From contig NC_083507.1 in the NCBI RefSeq assembly GCF_032362555.1, positions 5,645,001 through 5,709,000 of the forward strand: a DNA stretch of 64,000 bases, in the 5' to 3' direction. Numbering within the stretch: the first letter of the stretch is position 1; each line of letters opens with the position of its first letter. The notes under the pieces are model-generated. The model saw nothing but the letters and a program-made list of their open reading frames with translations. It had not been told where the DNA came from and searched no databases. Positions 49,401-60,245 of this stretch are shown one piece after another. This DNA is from Amyelois transitella. Taxonomy: Eukaryota; Arthropoda; Insecta; Lepidoptera; Pyralidae. The position numbers and the translations under genes were made by a program.

Positions 49401-51425
49401 GAAAATGTATACCTACCTACTACTAGTAATGTACGCTATGTATATTATGACGAAGAACACCGAACGCCCAGACGAATAGGGTTCATTGAACGCATAATTT
49501 TCTATTAGCACAATTTCATTACATTACGAATACCATTATTTGGGCAATTATGCTTAGCTAGTATAAAGTCGGTAGTAACGAATAATAAACTTTTTATTTA
49601 TATAAAAAGTTCATTATTTTACAAACTTATGGAAAAAGGTCGGTATGCGAAATAAATACAAATAAATATCCTTAAATAATGTATTGTAAAATACTTTTTA
49701 CAAGAATGAAAGTCTGTTTTTTTTTGTCCGATTTTCACGTCAAATCCACTGAACCAAGCTCTGTGTAAAATTGGCGTATATAAGCTGTAGAGGGTACAGG
49801 GTACTAATCATGCGAACGGTGCCGTGGGCGAAAATTAGTTTAATAATTAAAATATTAATTGATAAATAATTTTCATGAAACTTGGCACAAAGATCGTATA
49901 TATATATATATGTTTAGAAGTAACATCATAGCTGATCACTCTCTCCTGATGGGTCGAACTCCTTATAAACAGAAATTATTTAGGGACGAAAAAGGCATAT
50001 TTGTGCCAAAAGATTTCTTCTTGTTTGCAAGCTACTTTGGGGTGGTCACAACTTAGATTATACTTGATGTAGATCCTTCTTTTTTAAAATACAAAGATTT
50101 AAAAGACAAAAACTTACAGGAAGACATCGGGATGCTCTATTGTTTGCTCTCGCGGGAGAAGGACTTGCACTGTCACTTAAAGACTCTGGACCACTTAGTC
50201 TGAAAGACTGTGGTGTAACAGCACTGGCTTCATAATCCAAACGTTTGAATGGTTCTCCAAAGCCACTGCATACATATGACTGGCCATCTTCTAAATCATC
50301 CAATTTACCTATCTGTTGAAAAGAGGATTGTTAAAGTCTACACTGAATCAGAAACAAGTTTAAACTTGAGATTTGAGAAATGTTCAAAACTTACATTATG
50401 TATGAAAACTTTTGATTTAAAACAGCATATTAACTATTGTTTCAAAAAAATTTAACATTCACCGATAATATTATAACAAAACATGCAATACTTACTTTTC
50501 TACCCTCAAGGGAGTATATTGTCCTGACACCACTGGGAAGTGTGACATTGTCAACTAAAACCCTTGTCAAATCTGCTGTTAAACTATCGAATGACCTGAA
50601 AATCATTGGACATCAAGTACATAGTATAAATAAAGGATCACCCAAGGGAGCTTAAAACCAGTCAATATCTGAATCTCATACCATTTTTAAGCAACACATT
50701 TGCATCTTTTCGAGACTGTTGGCTTTATCTACCCATTACAACAAAATTTATGATCTCTCATCTTTCTCTCTTATCCGAGCTTCAGATTTGATTTTTTAAT
50801 TAGTTACCAATTCTACTAATTAAAATAAAACAGCTTTGGTCCTTTTACTTAATTACCGTCTATGGCCACAAAAGAAGATGAAAGTACAAGATTTTCAGGC
50901 TAGGGCATATTATTTTTTACTTTTGTAGATGATATTTCGTTGCAAATTTAACAAGTACCTATTTAATAAAGTTTATGTTACCTTTAAAAGATATTTTCAT
51001 CGCAAATTTGTAGGAAATGTGTACACAAGAACAAACTTGCCCTACTTAGGTCAACCATAATCAGTGTTTATATTTTAATGTAAACAATACATCAACAATT
51101 CATTGTGTCATCATGCTAGATCACAGCTGTGTAGGAAGGTGAAAGTACATGATAGTACTTCTGCTTACAATGTATAATAAAGTAATAGTTAAATCTGTAA
51201 GTATACCTGTATCGTTCTGGCAAGACTGGGATTATTACTCCTGAATAGAATTTATCACCATTTCTGAAAAATCTAACTCGTTTCGCTTTCCGCGCTAGTG
51301 GTGTTCGGATCATTACGTTACGTCGGTTCGTCCTACTTTTCATAATTTCCATATCACTAAAATCTTTTTCGAGTTCACAAACTGAGCTCGATCGGCTACC
51401 ACTGCGACTCAAATTATTTTCCATT
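40435..51425 (-). CDS. DCLK: Doublecortin-like serine/threonine kinase (DCLK), complete coding region, 625 aa
   Basis: A microtubule-binding kinase with two N-terminal doublecortin (DCX) domains and a C-terminal CaMK-like kinase. Minus-strand exons in gene order: 51207-51425, 50496-50595, 50118-50312, 47675-47788, 45949-46136, 45269-45355, 44824-44984, 44379-44497, 42716-42815, 42106-42251, 41455-41604, 40838-41080 and 40435-40491, all in phase; ATG at 51424. DCX1: [20 protein letters not shown] to [20 protein letters not shown] and [17 protein letters not shown]2: [20 protein letters not shown] to [20 protein letters not shown]. Kinase: glycine loop [11 protein letters not shown], lysine YALKVIDKA, catalytic [59 protein letters not shown]. 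The tail is acidic ([18 protein letters not shown]). An acceptor just before the ATG implies a non-coding first exon. A decayed copy of the 45949-46136 exon lies beside it. Confidence 0.95.
42945..43205. repeat. Composite repeat family B: reverse part followed by forward tail
   Basis: From about 42955 to 43135 the sequence is a reverse family B copy ('agattcaaatagagacagg', 'gcctatcccttagtcgcct', 'attggtgccgggaaccacg'). From about 43140 to 43205 it turns into a forward family B tail ('gctctgtccaccccgcaaga', 'tggacgtgattatatgtatg'). It lies in a DCLK intron. Confidence 0.75.
45395..45432. repeat. Perfect 15-base inverted repeat next to a DCLK exon
   Basis: ATAATTACCTTAAAA at 45395-45409 and its complement at 45418-45432, 8-base loop, 40 bases upstream (in gene sense) of exon 45269-45355. 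Confidence 0.8.
45776..45936 (-). pseudogene. Decayed tandem duplicate of DCLK exon 5
   Basis: On the minus strand this stretch aligns along its length to the live exon 45949-46136. Shared blocks include GGAATGCATCAAAT, TTCACGCA, CACGCCGATCACGGCGTTG and GAAGACGTTTTCTTC (one base differs: GAAGACCAAGACG). It lies just 12 bases from the live exon's donor. It keeps a donor-like GTAATT at its end. In the live exon's frame it has an in-frame TAA and a net loss of two bases, so it cannot encode the end of DCX2. The most likely history is a tandem duplication of the exon that then lost function. Confidence 0.85.
46137..47674. other. DCLK intron, no gene seen
   Basis: AT-rich. An opposite-strand open stretch at 46436-46762 has skewed composition and no family features. 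A short A/C-rich run ('acaaacaaacaaacaaaacc') lies near 47015-47035. Confidence 0.4.
47789..50117. other. DCLK intron with several repeat fragments
   Basis: Family B copies are at about 47925-48105 (+) and 48725-48850 (+), with a reverse head fragment at about 49228-49295. A piece like the 9385-9450 repeat ('gcgaggacgcaaacggggct') is at about 48120-48175. A short AT foldback ('ataaactttttatttatata') lies near 49585-49620. No gene is seen. Confidence 0.5.
50655..50740 (+). repeat. Repeat family B scrap in a DCLK intron
   Basis: Shows 'cagtcaatatctgaatctc' and 'tttcgagactgttggcttta' followed by 'tctacccat'. Worn. Confidence 0.4.
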
Positions 51426-52363
51426 CTGAAAGATAAAATAACAGTTTAGGATAGAAGATAAAAACAAAGTTACGATGTCACATAACGGATATTCTATGAG
51501 CACCACCATCCAACCCTCACCTTACTTTTGTTGTTGCAGTCATAAATAACTCCTAAACTATACAGGATTAATACATTACTTAACCATGCCTCATATTGAA
51601 TGTTTATTATTATATGTTATAAATTAATAATATATAAGAATAAAAATGAAAATTCATGAATCACATAAAAATCAACGCACGCACGCAACCGACCGATAGA
51701 AATTGTGAATGAAATGAAACGTAAAATCAAATCAACTGTCAATTGACAGCTGGTTATTTTTTGAATGAAATGAATGATAGCTAGGTAGGTGAATGGACCC
51801 TGCACGTATGTATGGTCCATGTTTGGTCCGTCTCTGTACACGTACAGTATCCTACATCTTGTCACCTTCGCCTATTACACACGACGCTAGCTCGAGCTAG
51901 AGTATATAAATATGTATATACACTTAGCATTATAGTACGCTAACACCCGCGGAGAAGTTTGAAATATATATTGCGCATTCATAGCGTTGTGATACAGGTG
52001 TTTGAGGTCGATTCACGAACGTCGGCAATATACATATATTATGTGAGAGAAAGATGGAAAGAGTTAGAAATAGAAAGATAAGGCGTATGCTAATGCTTTG
52101 TTAAGGTTTGTGAATAAGGAGGCTGAGTTTAAAATGTTGTAAATGTCAAACAAAATCTATAGTGACATCTAAAAATATATACTATAGTTACGTGTATAAC
52201 AGACTGTTGGTTGAGTGAGCCAACAGAAAGGTAATAAATAAATTCAAGTTCTGGCAATACTAAAACAGGTGACGCATTTATCAATTTGTTTTATGTCAAA
52301 GTACAGACAAAGAGAGTGGATATTTTATAATTTCCAAGACGTATTATTAAATTTTTGTGCAGA
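51426..52363. promoter_or_regulatory. Divergent promoter region between DCLK and Rab7
   Basis: About 940 bases separate the two start codons. The DCLK side has an acceptor (TTTCAG) next to its ATG, so its transcription start lies further right. The Rab7 side has a donor (AAAG|GTAATA at 52231) and an acceptor (TGTGCAG at 52362), giving a probable 132-base 5' UTR intron at 52231-52362. Individual promoter motifs are not clear. Confidence 0.45.
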
Positions 52364-52990
52364 ATGTCGTCTAAGAAAAAGGTTCTTTTGAAAGTGATCA
52401 TCCTCGGTGATAGTGGGGTTGGAAAGACATCACTGATGAATCAGTTTGTCAACAAGAAATTTTCCAATCAGTACAAGGCAACAATAGGCGCAGATTTTCT
52501 CACGAAAGAGGTAATTGTAGACGACAGAATCGTTACAATGCAGATTTGGGATACTGCTGGCCAGGAGCGTTTCCAGTCTCTGGGTGTAGCGTTTTACCGC
52601 GGGGCGGATTGTTGCGTCTTAGTTTTTGACGTAACTGCCCCCAACACATTCAAGTCCTTGGAGAGTTGGAAAGACGAATTCTTGATACAGGCTTCTCCGC
52701 GAGATCCAGAAAACTTTCCGTTTGTTATATTAGGAAATAAAGTCGATTTAGAAAATCGTGCTGTATCTGCTAAGCGTGCCCAGCAGTGGTGTCAGAGCAA
52801 AAATGATATTCCATACTTTGAAACCAGTGCCAAAGAAGCTGTGAATGTAGAACTAGCGTTTCAAACCATAGCTCGCAATGTTCTTGCTCAGGAAACAGAT
52901 GCAGAGTTGTACAATGAGTTCCCAGATCGTGTGCAGTTATCAGCTAATGACAATTCACGCAATAGGGATGGAGACAACTGTGCTTGCTAG
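52364..52990 (+). CDS. Rab7: Ras-related GTPase Rab7, complete, 208 aa
   Basis: A small GTPase that controls late-endosome to lysosome traffic and autophagosome fusion. It is one uninterrupted coding exon beginning [20 protein letters not shown] at ATG 52364. The nucleotide-binding motifs are complete: [10 protein letters not shown], switch [31 protein letters not shown] and [10 protein letters not shown]. The Rab7 C-terminus shows [12 protein letters not shown] and ends with the doubly prenylated CAC. The length fits the family (207 aa). An acceptor directly before the ATG suggests a 5' UTR intron, so it is not a simple retrocopy. AATAAA at 53056-53061 is the first of several possible signals. 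Confidence 0.97.
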   Translation: MSSKKKVLLKVIILGDSGVGKTSLMNQFVNKKFSNQYKATIGADFLTKEVIVDDRIVTMQIWDTAGQERFQSLGVAFYRGADCCVLVFDVTAPNTFKSLESWKDEFLIQASPRDPENFPFVILGNKVDLENRAVSAKRAQQWCQSKNDIPYFETSAKEAVNVELAFQTIARNVLAQETDAELYNEFPDRVQLSANDNSRNRDGDNCAC

Positions 52991-53055
52991 GTTTCACTGC
53001 AAATGCTTTAACACTGGCGACATATAGTTTCTCATTTTTATATAAATTTAATTAA

Positions 53056-53061
53056 AATAAA
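53056..53061 (+). terminator. Rab7: First polyadenylation signal after Rab7
   Basis: AATAAA 66 bases past the stop codon. More AT-rich 3' UTR may follow. Confidence 0.45.
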
Positions 53062-54760
53062 CATTTTGTGAAAGTAATGTTTCCTTTTTCTATCATATCT
53101 TGTAAAAATGTATAAATCGATAGACACAATTGGGTGATTTGTTTGCTATGCTCATATTAGAAGATGTTAAAATTAATAATATTTGGTGTGATAAATAAAA
53201 ACATTAACTTGTCTTTGTCTAAAGTACAATGTTCATATTTGGTTAAAAAATTTAATGTGGGTAAAAATTGTCTTTTTAATAATATATATTTGTTCCATAT
53301 AAAATAAAATGGCTAGAATTTATTACATGGTATAATAAATTTTCTGCTGAATTGAGAAAATCTATCTGAATAATAAGTTTTATTTGTCTATGATATACAG
53401 GATATGCATAAGTCACAAACATTATCTGCATTATATTTTTCAATGATGTATCAAACTCAGTGTGATCAGTGAACAGTTTCTCAATAAAACATGTTAAATT
53501 TTATAATTTTACATGTTTGTCTGTTAGTTATTTTAGAAAAATTCTATTATTACATCATAAATCTCTATTATTTATTATCTGAAATGTGATATGTTTCCTA
53601 ATGTTAACTGAGAGCAGACAGCTCCAGCAATGCTAAGGAAATTATGAACTTTATTATTGCAAATTTGTGATAGGTAAAACTCCATCTGTACATTACTTTT
53701 TAATGAGTGCTGTATTGTTGGTTAACCATTGGGCTATTATTTCTGATTTTAAAAACCACAACCACAGAATATATTACAAAATAAAGTGTTAAAATATGCA
53801 ACCTGTATACCTTTAGTGCTCGTTTTTCTAAAGTTCATTAAAAAAGTGAATGCATTCTATCATACAGTGAAATCTTCCTACATACAAAGAAAATAATATT
53901 GTTCAAATTGAAGTACTATAAAATTGTGGTATAACTGTTTTCATGATATAAACATACAATCATAAATATGGATATAATGGTTACAGCACCACTTTATTAA
54001 TTGCCTATGATATCATTACATACTTTGTCAACATGAATTTGCCTGATCATTAAATAATGAGTTTCTGTATATATTTGAATTTTAAACTGATAGTTTTAAG
54101 TAGTTAATAGTAAACTATATAGTTACATTGGTTGCTGGCACATAACATTAAAATTATTTTTTATCAACAACATGTCATGGCAAAAATCCCTCAAATAATC
54201 GATTGTTATATTTGGCATATGTTTTTATGGGTGTTAAAATATCTGTAAAATAAATTCATATATAAATCTACTTAGGAAAAGAAGATTAAAATTACATGTT
54301 ACGAAAATGTTAAACCTGCGATGTTGTTGGTGAGCCTTGACAAATATGAGAATTGAAAATAAGATCTTTGATAAAAAAGCAGGAAGCGATAAAATATAAA
54401 TACTTATTAAATGTCATTTGACTTAGCTTTAAATGACGCCTAAACGAAAAGCCTCGAAGCACTTGGGATATTATTAACTGCATTTTATTGACACATCCCA
54501 AACACAATTGTAAAAAACTATATTGTATTGCAATGTTTATTTTATGCCGTCAATGCAGTCCTTTTTAGTTTAGAGTAATCTTAAAGTGTTTGTTTCTTCA
54601 CATTTATGTTCTATTTACATTGCATGATTATTATTATACATATTATGTTTACATATAAAATTATATGTTGTAAGATCTAGAATAAAAGTAACAAAATACG
54701 ATGTATGCTGTAATAATGGTTGCTTTTAATTTTATATTAATAAAAAATAAAACGAATCAA
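53062..54760. other. AT-rich region downstream of Rab7, possible long 3' UTR
   Basis: Very AT-rich with several AATAAA-like sites. I see no gene or clear repeat. It may be alternative 3' UTR of Rab7. Confidence 0.35.
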
Positions 54761-54779
54761 AGTTGTTTACAATTGAAAA

Positions 54780-55330
54780 CACTGATCGAAGCCGCGAGAA
54801 TGCAATAGGGAATACGAGAGAAAGAGTTAGGGAAACGGTTCAAAGATGAGGCTCAAGGCATTCCAGTTGCAACACTCGACTGTATGCTTCGGACTCACGA
54901 CTTCGGGCTTGCCTTCTACTTTCCTCCTGGCTTTATGCCTATATTTATGCCTTTCATGATCCTGGATTGAGTGAGTCAGGTTTTTACCCGAAGCGACTCC
55001 CGTCTGACCTCCGAAACCTTAGCAGGGGAATCTAACGTTTATTGGATCGATCAAGGTTGCACATCCAGTTGCCTGAATCTGCAGGTTTCCCCACGATGTT
55101 TTCACTCACCGTAAAAGCATCAGTTAGTATTCAAACTAATGTACGTAACTTCGAAAGAAGTCATTGGTACATGGCCGGCCGGGCCATCTTTGTGTCACTC
55201 GCATTTTAACCTTACCTATTCGACCACCGACAGCTCTTTTCGACTTCGGACTTGGCTCCTTTTTATGTATTAAAATTGGAAAAAGAATGATTGATAAAAT
55301 ATTCATAAGTACCTGTGTAATAAATTGTCG
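54780..55330 (+). repeat. Repeat family D copy (SINE-like)
   Basis: Has the order 'gactcacgacttcgggcttg', 'gatcctggattgagtgagtc', 'gaagcgactcccgtctgacc', 'caaggttgcacatccagttg', 'aatctgcaggtttccccacg', 'aatgtacgtaacttcgaaag' and 'gtcattggtacatggccgg'. This is a repeat frequent in Lepidoptera. Worn copies are near 10095-10260 and 18400-18470. Confidence 0.65.
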
Positions 55331-55369
55331 AATTTCAATCACTTTTTAACTTGAAGAGCTTATCAACAA

Positions 55370-55600
55370 CAATACAGGGTGACTTTTAATTCAACTGCAT
55401 AAATTTAACTGTTAAGTTTACTCATCTCAAGGATATTAAAAAAGGTTAAAAGAAAATTATCGGTTCATATTTCAGAAAGTACGAAAAAAAATAAAAGTGT
55501 CAAAATCCACGATCCTAAATACGTCATATCACCCCGGCCGGCGGAAAAGCGCCGCGTAAGATTCAGAGGTCAACGACGCAATTCATTCAGCTGAGCGATC
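55370..55600 (+). repeat. Possible DNA-element end with 'gggtgacttttaattcaactg'
   Basis: Starts 'cagggtgacttttaattc', continues 'gcataaatttaactgttaag' and 'atcggttcatatttcagaaag' and ends near 'gcggaaaagcgccgcg'. Its look is that of an element terminus, but the partner end was not found, so this is tentative. Confidence 0.3.
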
Positions 55601-56011
55601 GCGACAACTCTGTAATTTACTTGATCTTGATGATAACCTGTAGGTATGTGTTGAGAAGAGGATCAGAGAAGAAGGCCACTCGCCTGGTTCAATCCCTGCT
55701 CAGATGGTTGCGTATTTTATGACTAAAGTCGCCTTTGCATGCTTGACATGTCATATTTCATTATTACCGGTTAGATGAAAGCCGACTGTCTCCAAATGAT
55801 GAAAGGCCACATTTAACTGGAAAATTTGTAAGTTAAATGACGTTCCAAAAGTTTCACCAAGGGACATTGTAAGGGATGATTTAATTAAGCTGTAAGTTAT
55901 GTACCGTGATTACGTCATGCGAAAGAGGAGTCATTCATTAGTAGCACCGGCATAAGAATGACTGCTTGATTGATGATGCGCATGTGAAGGGAGGGGGACG
56001 AGGCGCCAAGA

Positions 56012-56035
56012 GGGGGGGGGGGGGGGGGGGGGGGG
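56012..56035 (+). repeat. G24 homopolymer
   Basis: Twenty-four consecutive G residues, preceded by 'gggagggggacgaggcgcc'. Such runs can form G-quadruplexes and are prone to assembly error, so the exact length is not certain. Confidence 0.85.
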
Positions 56036-56080
56036 CGCTGGTCAGTGTTTCAGCCGACGGTCGGAGCTCGCAATTCAGTC

Positions 56081-56175
56081 TCGCTTGTGACATGAAAGGG
56101 CGCGATACTCCACACGCAGCACGGTGCTTCGAGAAATGCATCAATATGTACAGCCGCAAGGGAATGCATGCAATG
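56081..56175 (+). CDS. Candidate exon, unrecognised
   Basis: An acceptor-like TTCAG ends at 56080. The next 95 bases are GC-rich and open in a frame reading LACDMKGRDTPHAARCFEKC and then INMYSRKGMHAM. They end at a strong donor, ATG|GTGAGT. It could be a single exon of a gene whose other exons I cannot see, or chance. I recognise no family. There is no upstream or downstream exon to join it to. Confidence 0.2.
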
Positions 56176-58427
56176 GTGAGTCTTCTTAAGTTTTTGCATG
56201 TACTTTAATCAATTAGCATAATCCAGAGTGAGGTATAGAATTCCCGTGTGCTCACATTACCGGTACTGGTTCAATGTCAGGCTCGTACCTACAGAACCTA
56301 CGGCATGTAAGTGTAGGTAGGATCTGTTTTTCGTTCCTGGTTTTGATCATACAACCTATATAGGTAGGTACAATCTTTAAATTCTAACACTTAGAAATCT
56401 AATGTTTTCTGTATGTATTTATTTACTTATTAAATATTGAAAAAAAAATTGGTAGATACCTAATATTTTAATAACACTTTATAAATGGGCATTAAAATTA
56501 TGTATTAGATATATAAAAAAAAAACAATGAACTTATTCAAACTTTGTCTTCAACTTGTGCAAAAATGTACACCTATCCAAACTTTAATTTAAATCTCTAG
56601 CACTAGCTAGAATAGAATAACCGAATAATAAAATAAAAGAATAATCTAGAATAACTATATTAATTGTTTGAATTAAATTAATATATGCCCTGTCCTGCAA
56701 TAATTTTACTAGGGAACTTTTCGGAATCGGTATTGCGATGGCTATACCTTTATATCATTACGTATAATTCTTTGTCTATGCTGCAAAAGAAAGCTGCGAA
56801 CACATTGGCTGCCCGTTGCCTTGACGTTTCTTCTTCAGGCTTTTGTTGTGCGAAGTTAAGCGCCTTGTGAGGGCCAAGCGGTCCCCAGCCCCAAGAACCA
56901 AGTCTCTTGACGCCAAAGGCCCGATCATTATGCTTGTAAAGACATACATTTTGTATGCCACGTTATCATGTATAGGAACCTTGTTTTGCCCTATTTAAGA
57001 TAAGAGAAAAACAGGATTACAAAAGTTCCCAAAGAAAAAAAAACTAGGGATTCATTTAAAAGGAAACCGAAGAACTCTATGCTTAGGTATCCAATCTTAT
57101 TGGATCAATGTCAAGATGTTATATTTTCAGCAGTATAATTTCATTAGAAAACACAATTTTATACAAAAACTGCATATTGAATACGTTTAAAAAAATTAGG
57201 AATAAAGACTGGAATTAACTTAAAAATAATAACTTGTTTTCATTAGCTCGAAAATTATAGCGTCGTTGACTGAATTTTGACTAGAATTACTTATATTGAA
57301 GGTATTAATTTAATTTTATAGTTCAAATTTTCATAATAAAAAGGAAATCGTAGTAAATACTTTTTTGTCACATTATACTTATAAACTCAGATTGAGGATT
57401 TTTGAATCAAAATGTAAACTCTGATTCAAATTATATATTTTTTTATTGTATTTTGAAAATAGGTATCATTCAAGACCTAAACAAAGCGAATGTGTGAATT
57501 GATGTTTGCCTGTTTTCATTCATCCCTAAAGTTGCGAGATTTTTTTTTCTGAAAGCAGCGCGACATTAGAAAAGCTTTTATCAAGGTCACACTGAGGTCA
57601 AAGCGATCAAAGAGGGTTGTTCAAAGGCGTTTGCGAATAAACTTGAAAAATGTTATAATATAAAACGAACTTAAGATCATAACTGATAATACTATACAAT
57701 AATATAATACCATAATGTAAACTGATAATACAATACTAATATATATAATACTGATGGTTAATTCTTGAAATAGATGAGTGTCATCTTACATTGTTATAAG
57801 AAACTTAAGAATCTTAAAGGGCTTAACAAATATTTTCCTGTCTGTACTCATCGATATAAGAGAGGATTCTCTTTTTGTTGTAAGTCGAAAATAACATAGA
57901 AAGAGGTACAGGTATATGTAACTAAAGAAGCAAAAAAATATTCTCCGGATCAAATCAATCTTTCTTACAATAATTTAAAATTATTTATATATTTTTAATG
58001 AAGATAAGACCATTAATGCTAGGATTTAATATGAACGTAACAAAAATATTATACATACGCCCTTGGGCAGTTTAAAGTAGTTATACGAGCAGAAGCAATA
58101 ATTTCGTTTCTATAAAGATTAAATTATCGTCTTTTTATCAAACGCAATAACTACATATGATTCAATTATTAAAAGTAATGATAGTTTCTCGAGTCATAAA
58201 TGGTTTAATTTTTAAAGGTATTACCTACGGTTTTTCTAGTGTTAGATAGAGACGAAAACTCTTTATTGCGCCATAAGACTTAAACAGAATGAAAAAAACA
58301 GAGATCGTACAAAGGCGGACTTATCGCTAATGCAATCTTTTCCAGTCAACCTTTGGGTAAATCAAACAGGAAGGAAGTGTTTAAATTATGCATTGTCAGC
58401 AAATATCTATCTATAGTAATATTGAAA
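56176..58427. other. Gene-free region with a DR5-like site and repeat scraps
   Basis: AT-rich. About 56770-56960 is a GC-richer patch with coding-like composition, perhaps a LINE fragment, not identified. A direct repeat AGGTCA-N5-AGGTCA lies at 57584-57600. Otherwise no structure is seen. Confidence 0.35.
57582..57600 (+). promoter_or_regulatory. Nuclear-receptor-like site: AGGTCA direct repeat, 5-base spacer
   Basis: Two perfect AGGTCA half-sites at 57584-57589 and 57595-57600 separated by CACTG (DR5). The first is extended to AAGGTCA with TC before it, which also fits the FTZ-F1 monomer consensus (YCAAGGYCR). Function is unproven. Confidence 0.35.
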
Positions 58428-58682
58428 AACTGAAGAGTTTGTTTGTTTGTTTGAACGCGCTAATCTCAAGATCTACTGTTTCGAATTGAAAAATTATTTT
58501 TGTGTTGAATAAACCATTTATCGAGGAAGGCTTAAGGCTAAATAATATCACGCTGCAACTATAAGGAGCGAAGAAATAATGGAAAATGTGAAAAAAAACG
58601 AGGAAAATTTTTCATTAATTTTTGAGGGCTTTATTGATGCCCAAAATAACTATTCCACGCGGAAGAAGTCGCGGGCATAGCT
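58428..58682 (+). repeat. Repeat family A copy, nearly full
   Basis: Shows 'gaacgcgctaatctcaaga', 'aaccatttatcgaggaaggc', 'gcgaagaaataatggaaaat', 'cccaaaataactattccacg' and 'gaagaagtcgcgggcatag'. Confidence 0.8.
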
Positions 58683-58779
58683 ATCTTAAGATTTAACTTG
58701 GAAGGCAATTATGCCCATCTCTTAGCATAGTGTACGAAGGAATGAACGTGACAAGATGGTGGTTGTATCCCATTCCATC

Positions 58780-59100
58780 GTATTTTATAAATGCAAAAGT
58801 AAGTTTATTTGTTTATTAGCACTGCACGCGTTATCTTCTAAATTAATCTTTTTAAAATATTACGTATATTTAATCAAAAGTCTGGAAATGTCATGGGTTT
58901 CTTTCAGCCCGGTAAAAACTATAGAGCCCGTGGAATTTGCGCAAAACCCTGTAATCTTTTGTAGGTGGCGCTTAATCCGATACTCTTTGTACTCGTAAGT
59001 GGCGTTTAATTCTATGCTTTATTTAGGTGTTGCTAATTTCGTCGGTTTTTTGTAGGTACCGCAAAATTCACGCGGGCGAAGCTGCGTGTATAAGCTAGTT
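58780..59100 (+). repeat. Repeat ending 'cgcgggcgaagctgcgtg'
   Basis: Starts near 'ttataaatgcaaaagtaag' and ends 'cacgcgggcgaagctgcgtg'. Both ends are common in lepidopteran repeats. The middle is worn. Confidence 0.45.
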
Positions 59101-59919
59101 TTAATAGAAAATGTGATATCGTCTTCTTTCAATTTCTTCACATATAATTTATGCCAAATTGAAAAAAAAAACAAATTAACATACTTTTTATTTTTAATAT
59201 TACCTTAAGAACAGTTTTTGTTCAGGTTTAGCCATTTACGGTGCTGTATGATAAACCAAGAAATTATCAAAGTTTGTTAGCATATATGAAATGACTAAAT
59301 GGATTAATAAGATATGTTGTTTGGCTTATCAGTAGAATTAGGAACAATATTTGACTTTAGAAGTGGTAAAATGGAGTGCTTTTCGTCGTAATCTGTATAG
59401 TTTTATGTTTTTATTAGCAACTGCTACTAATACATATATTCCGATTTCGATGGATAAACCAAACCAAATTTCGTATTGATCCGTTTAGTCGTTTGTAGGT
59501 AGGTATACTGGTGATAATTTATATATTCTTTAACATAGCTATAAAATTGGGTTTGGTTTATTTTTATCTTTAAAATTCTCTTATGAACGAGATATTGGAC
59601 AGTTAGAAAATAAAGAGTAGTAATGCTACATTGCGTTATAAATAGTAGACCTTCAGACACAATCTGAATCATTATCCCTCATGAGAGAAGACTGCGTCTG
59701 TCTCGGCGATAAATAAAAATATAGCATCTTAACAGTTAATACATCGTGTAAGCGAAATCTCTTACAATTTACCGACTCACATATAGATACGACTTTCAAA
59801 TAATCTTTGTCATACGAAAAATTATTATTCGCATATCAGCATTCTAAAACAAAGGATCCTTACACAAATTCATTCACTGATTTTCGTTCAAATATGAAGC
59901 ATAATAAATCGATTTACCG

Positions 59920-60245
59920 AGTAAAAACTCGTAGCCCTATACAGAGGTCCCGTTGTCGTAGCACAGCTACGGAATTCGTAGCATGTAACGTTAAAATAGA
60001 GATGCCTATCTTGTACCTACTGCTTTGTTCATAGGTGCGGCCTCGGCTCACTTGACTTGTAAACTGATAAGAGTTACCTACAACTATTCTTTTAAATATT
60101 CTATACACTATCACTATAACAATTTTTAGAATAAAATATAAAACGAGCATGCTCGAAACGACATTTAAAAATGTTCGTAGGAGAGCTACGATCTGGTTTA
60201 GATCCCTCTACGGTACTATGACTTCGTAGCTTGTAAAGGTTTAGA
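59920..60245. repeat. Two related 'cgtagc' repeat blocks
   Basis: At 59928-59990 ('ctcgtagccctatacagagg', 'gtcgtagcacagctacgg', 'aattcgtagcatgtaacg') and 60170-60240 ('ttcgtaggagagctacgat', 'gacttcgtagcttgtaa'). They look like worn copies of one AT-flanked repeat. Confidence 0.4.

Noticed and set aside
52355-52363. Rab7 starting three residues earlier (TTG-TGC-AGA)
   Set aside because: Those bases form a splice acceptor (TGTGCAG); the family start MSSKKK begins at ATG 52364.
56776-56961. GC-richer patch that might be a gene
   Set aside because: No splice sites and no recognised protein on either strand; probably a worn repeat fragment, so not listed as a gene.
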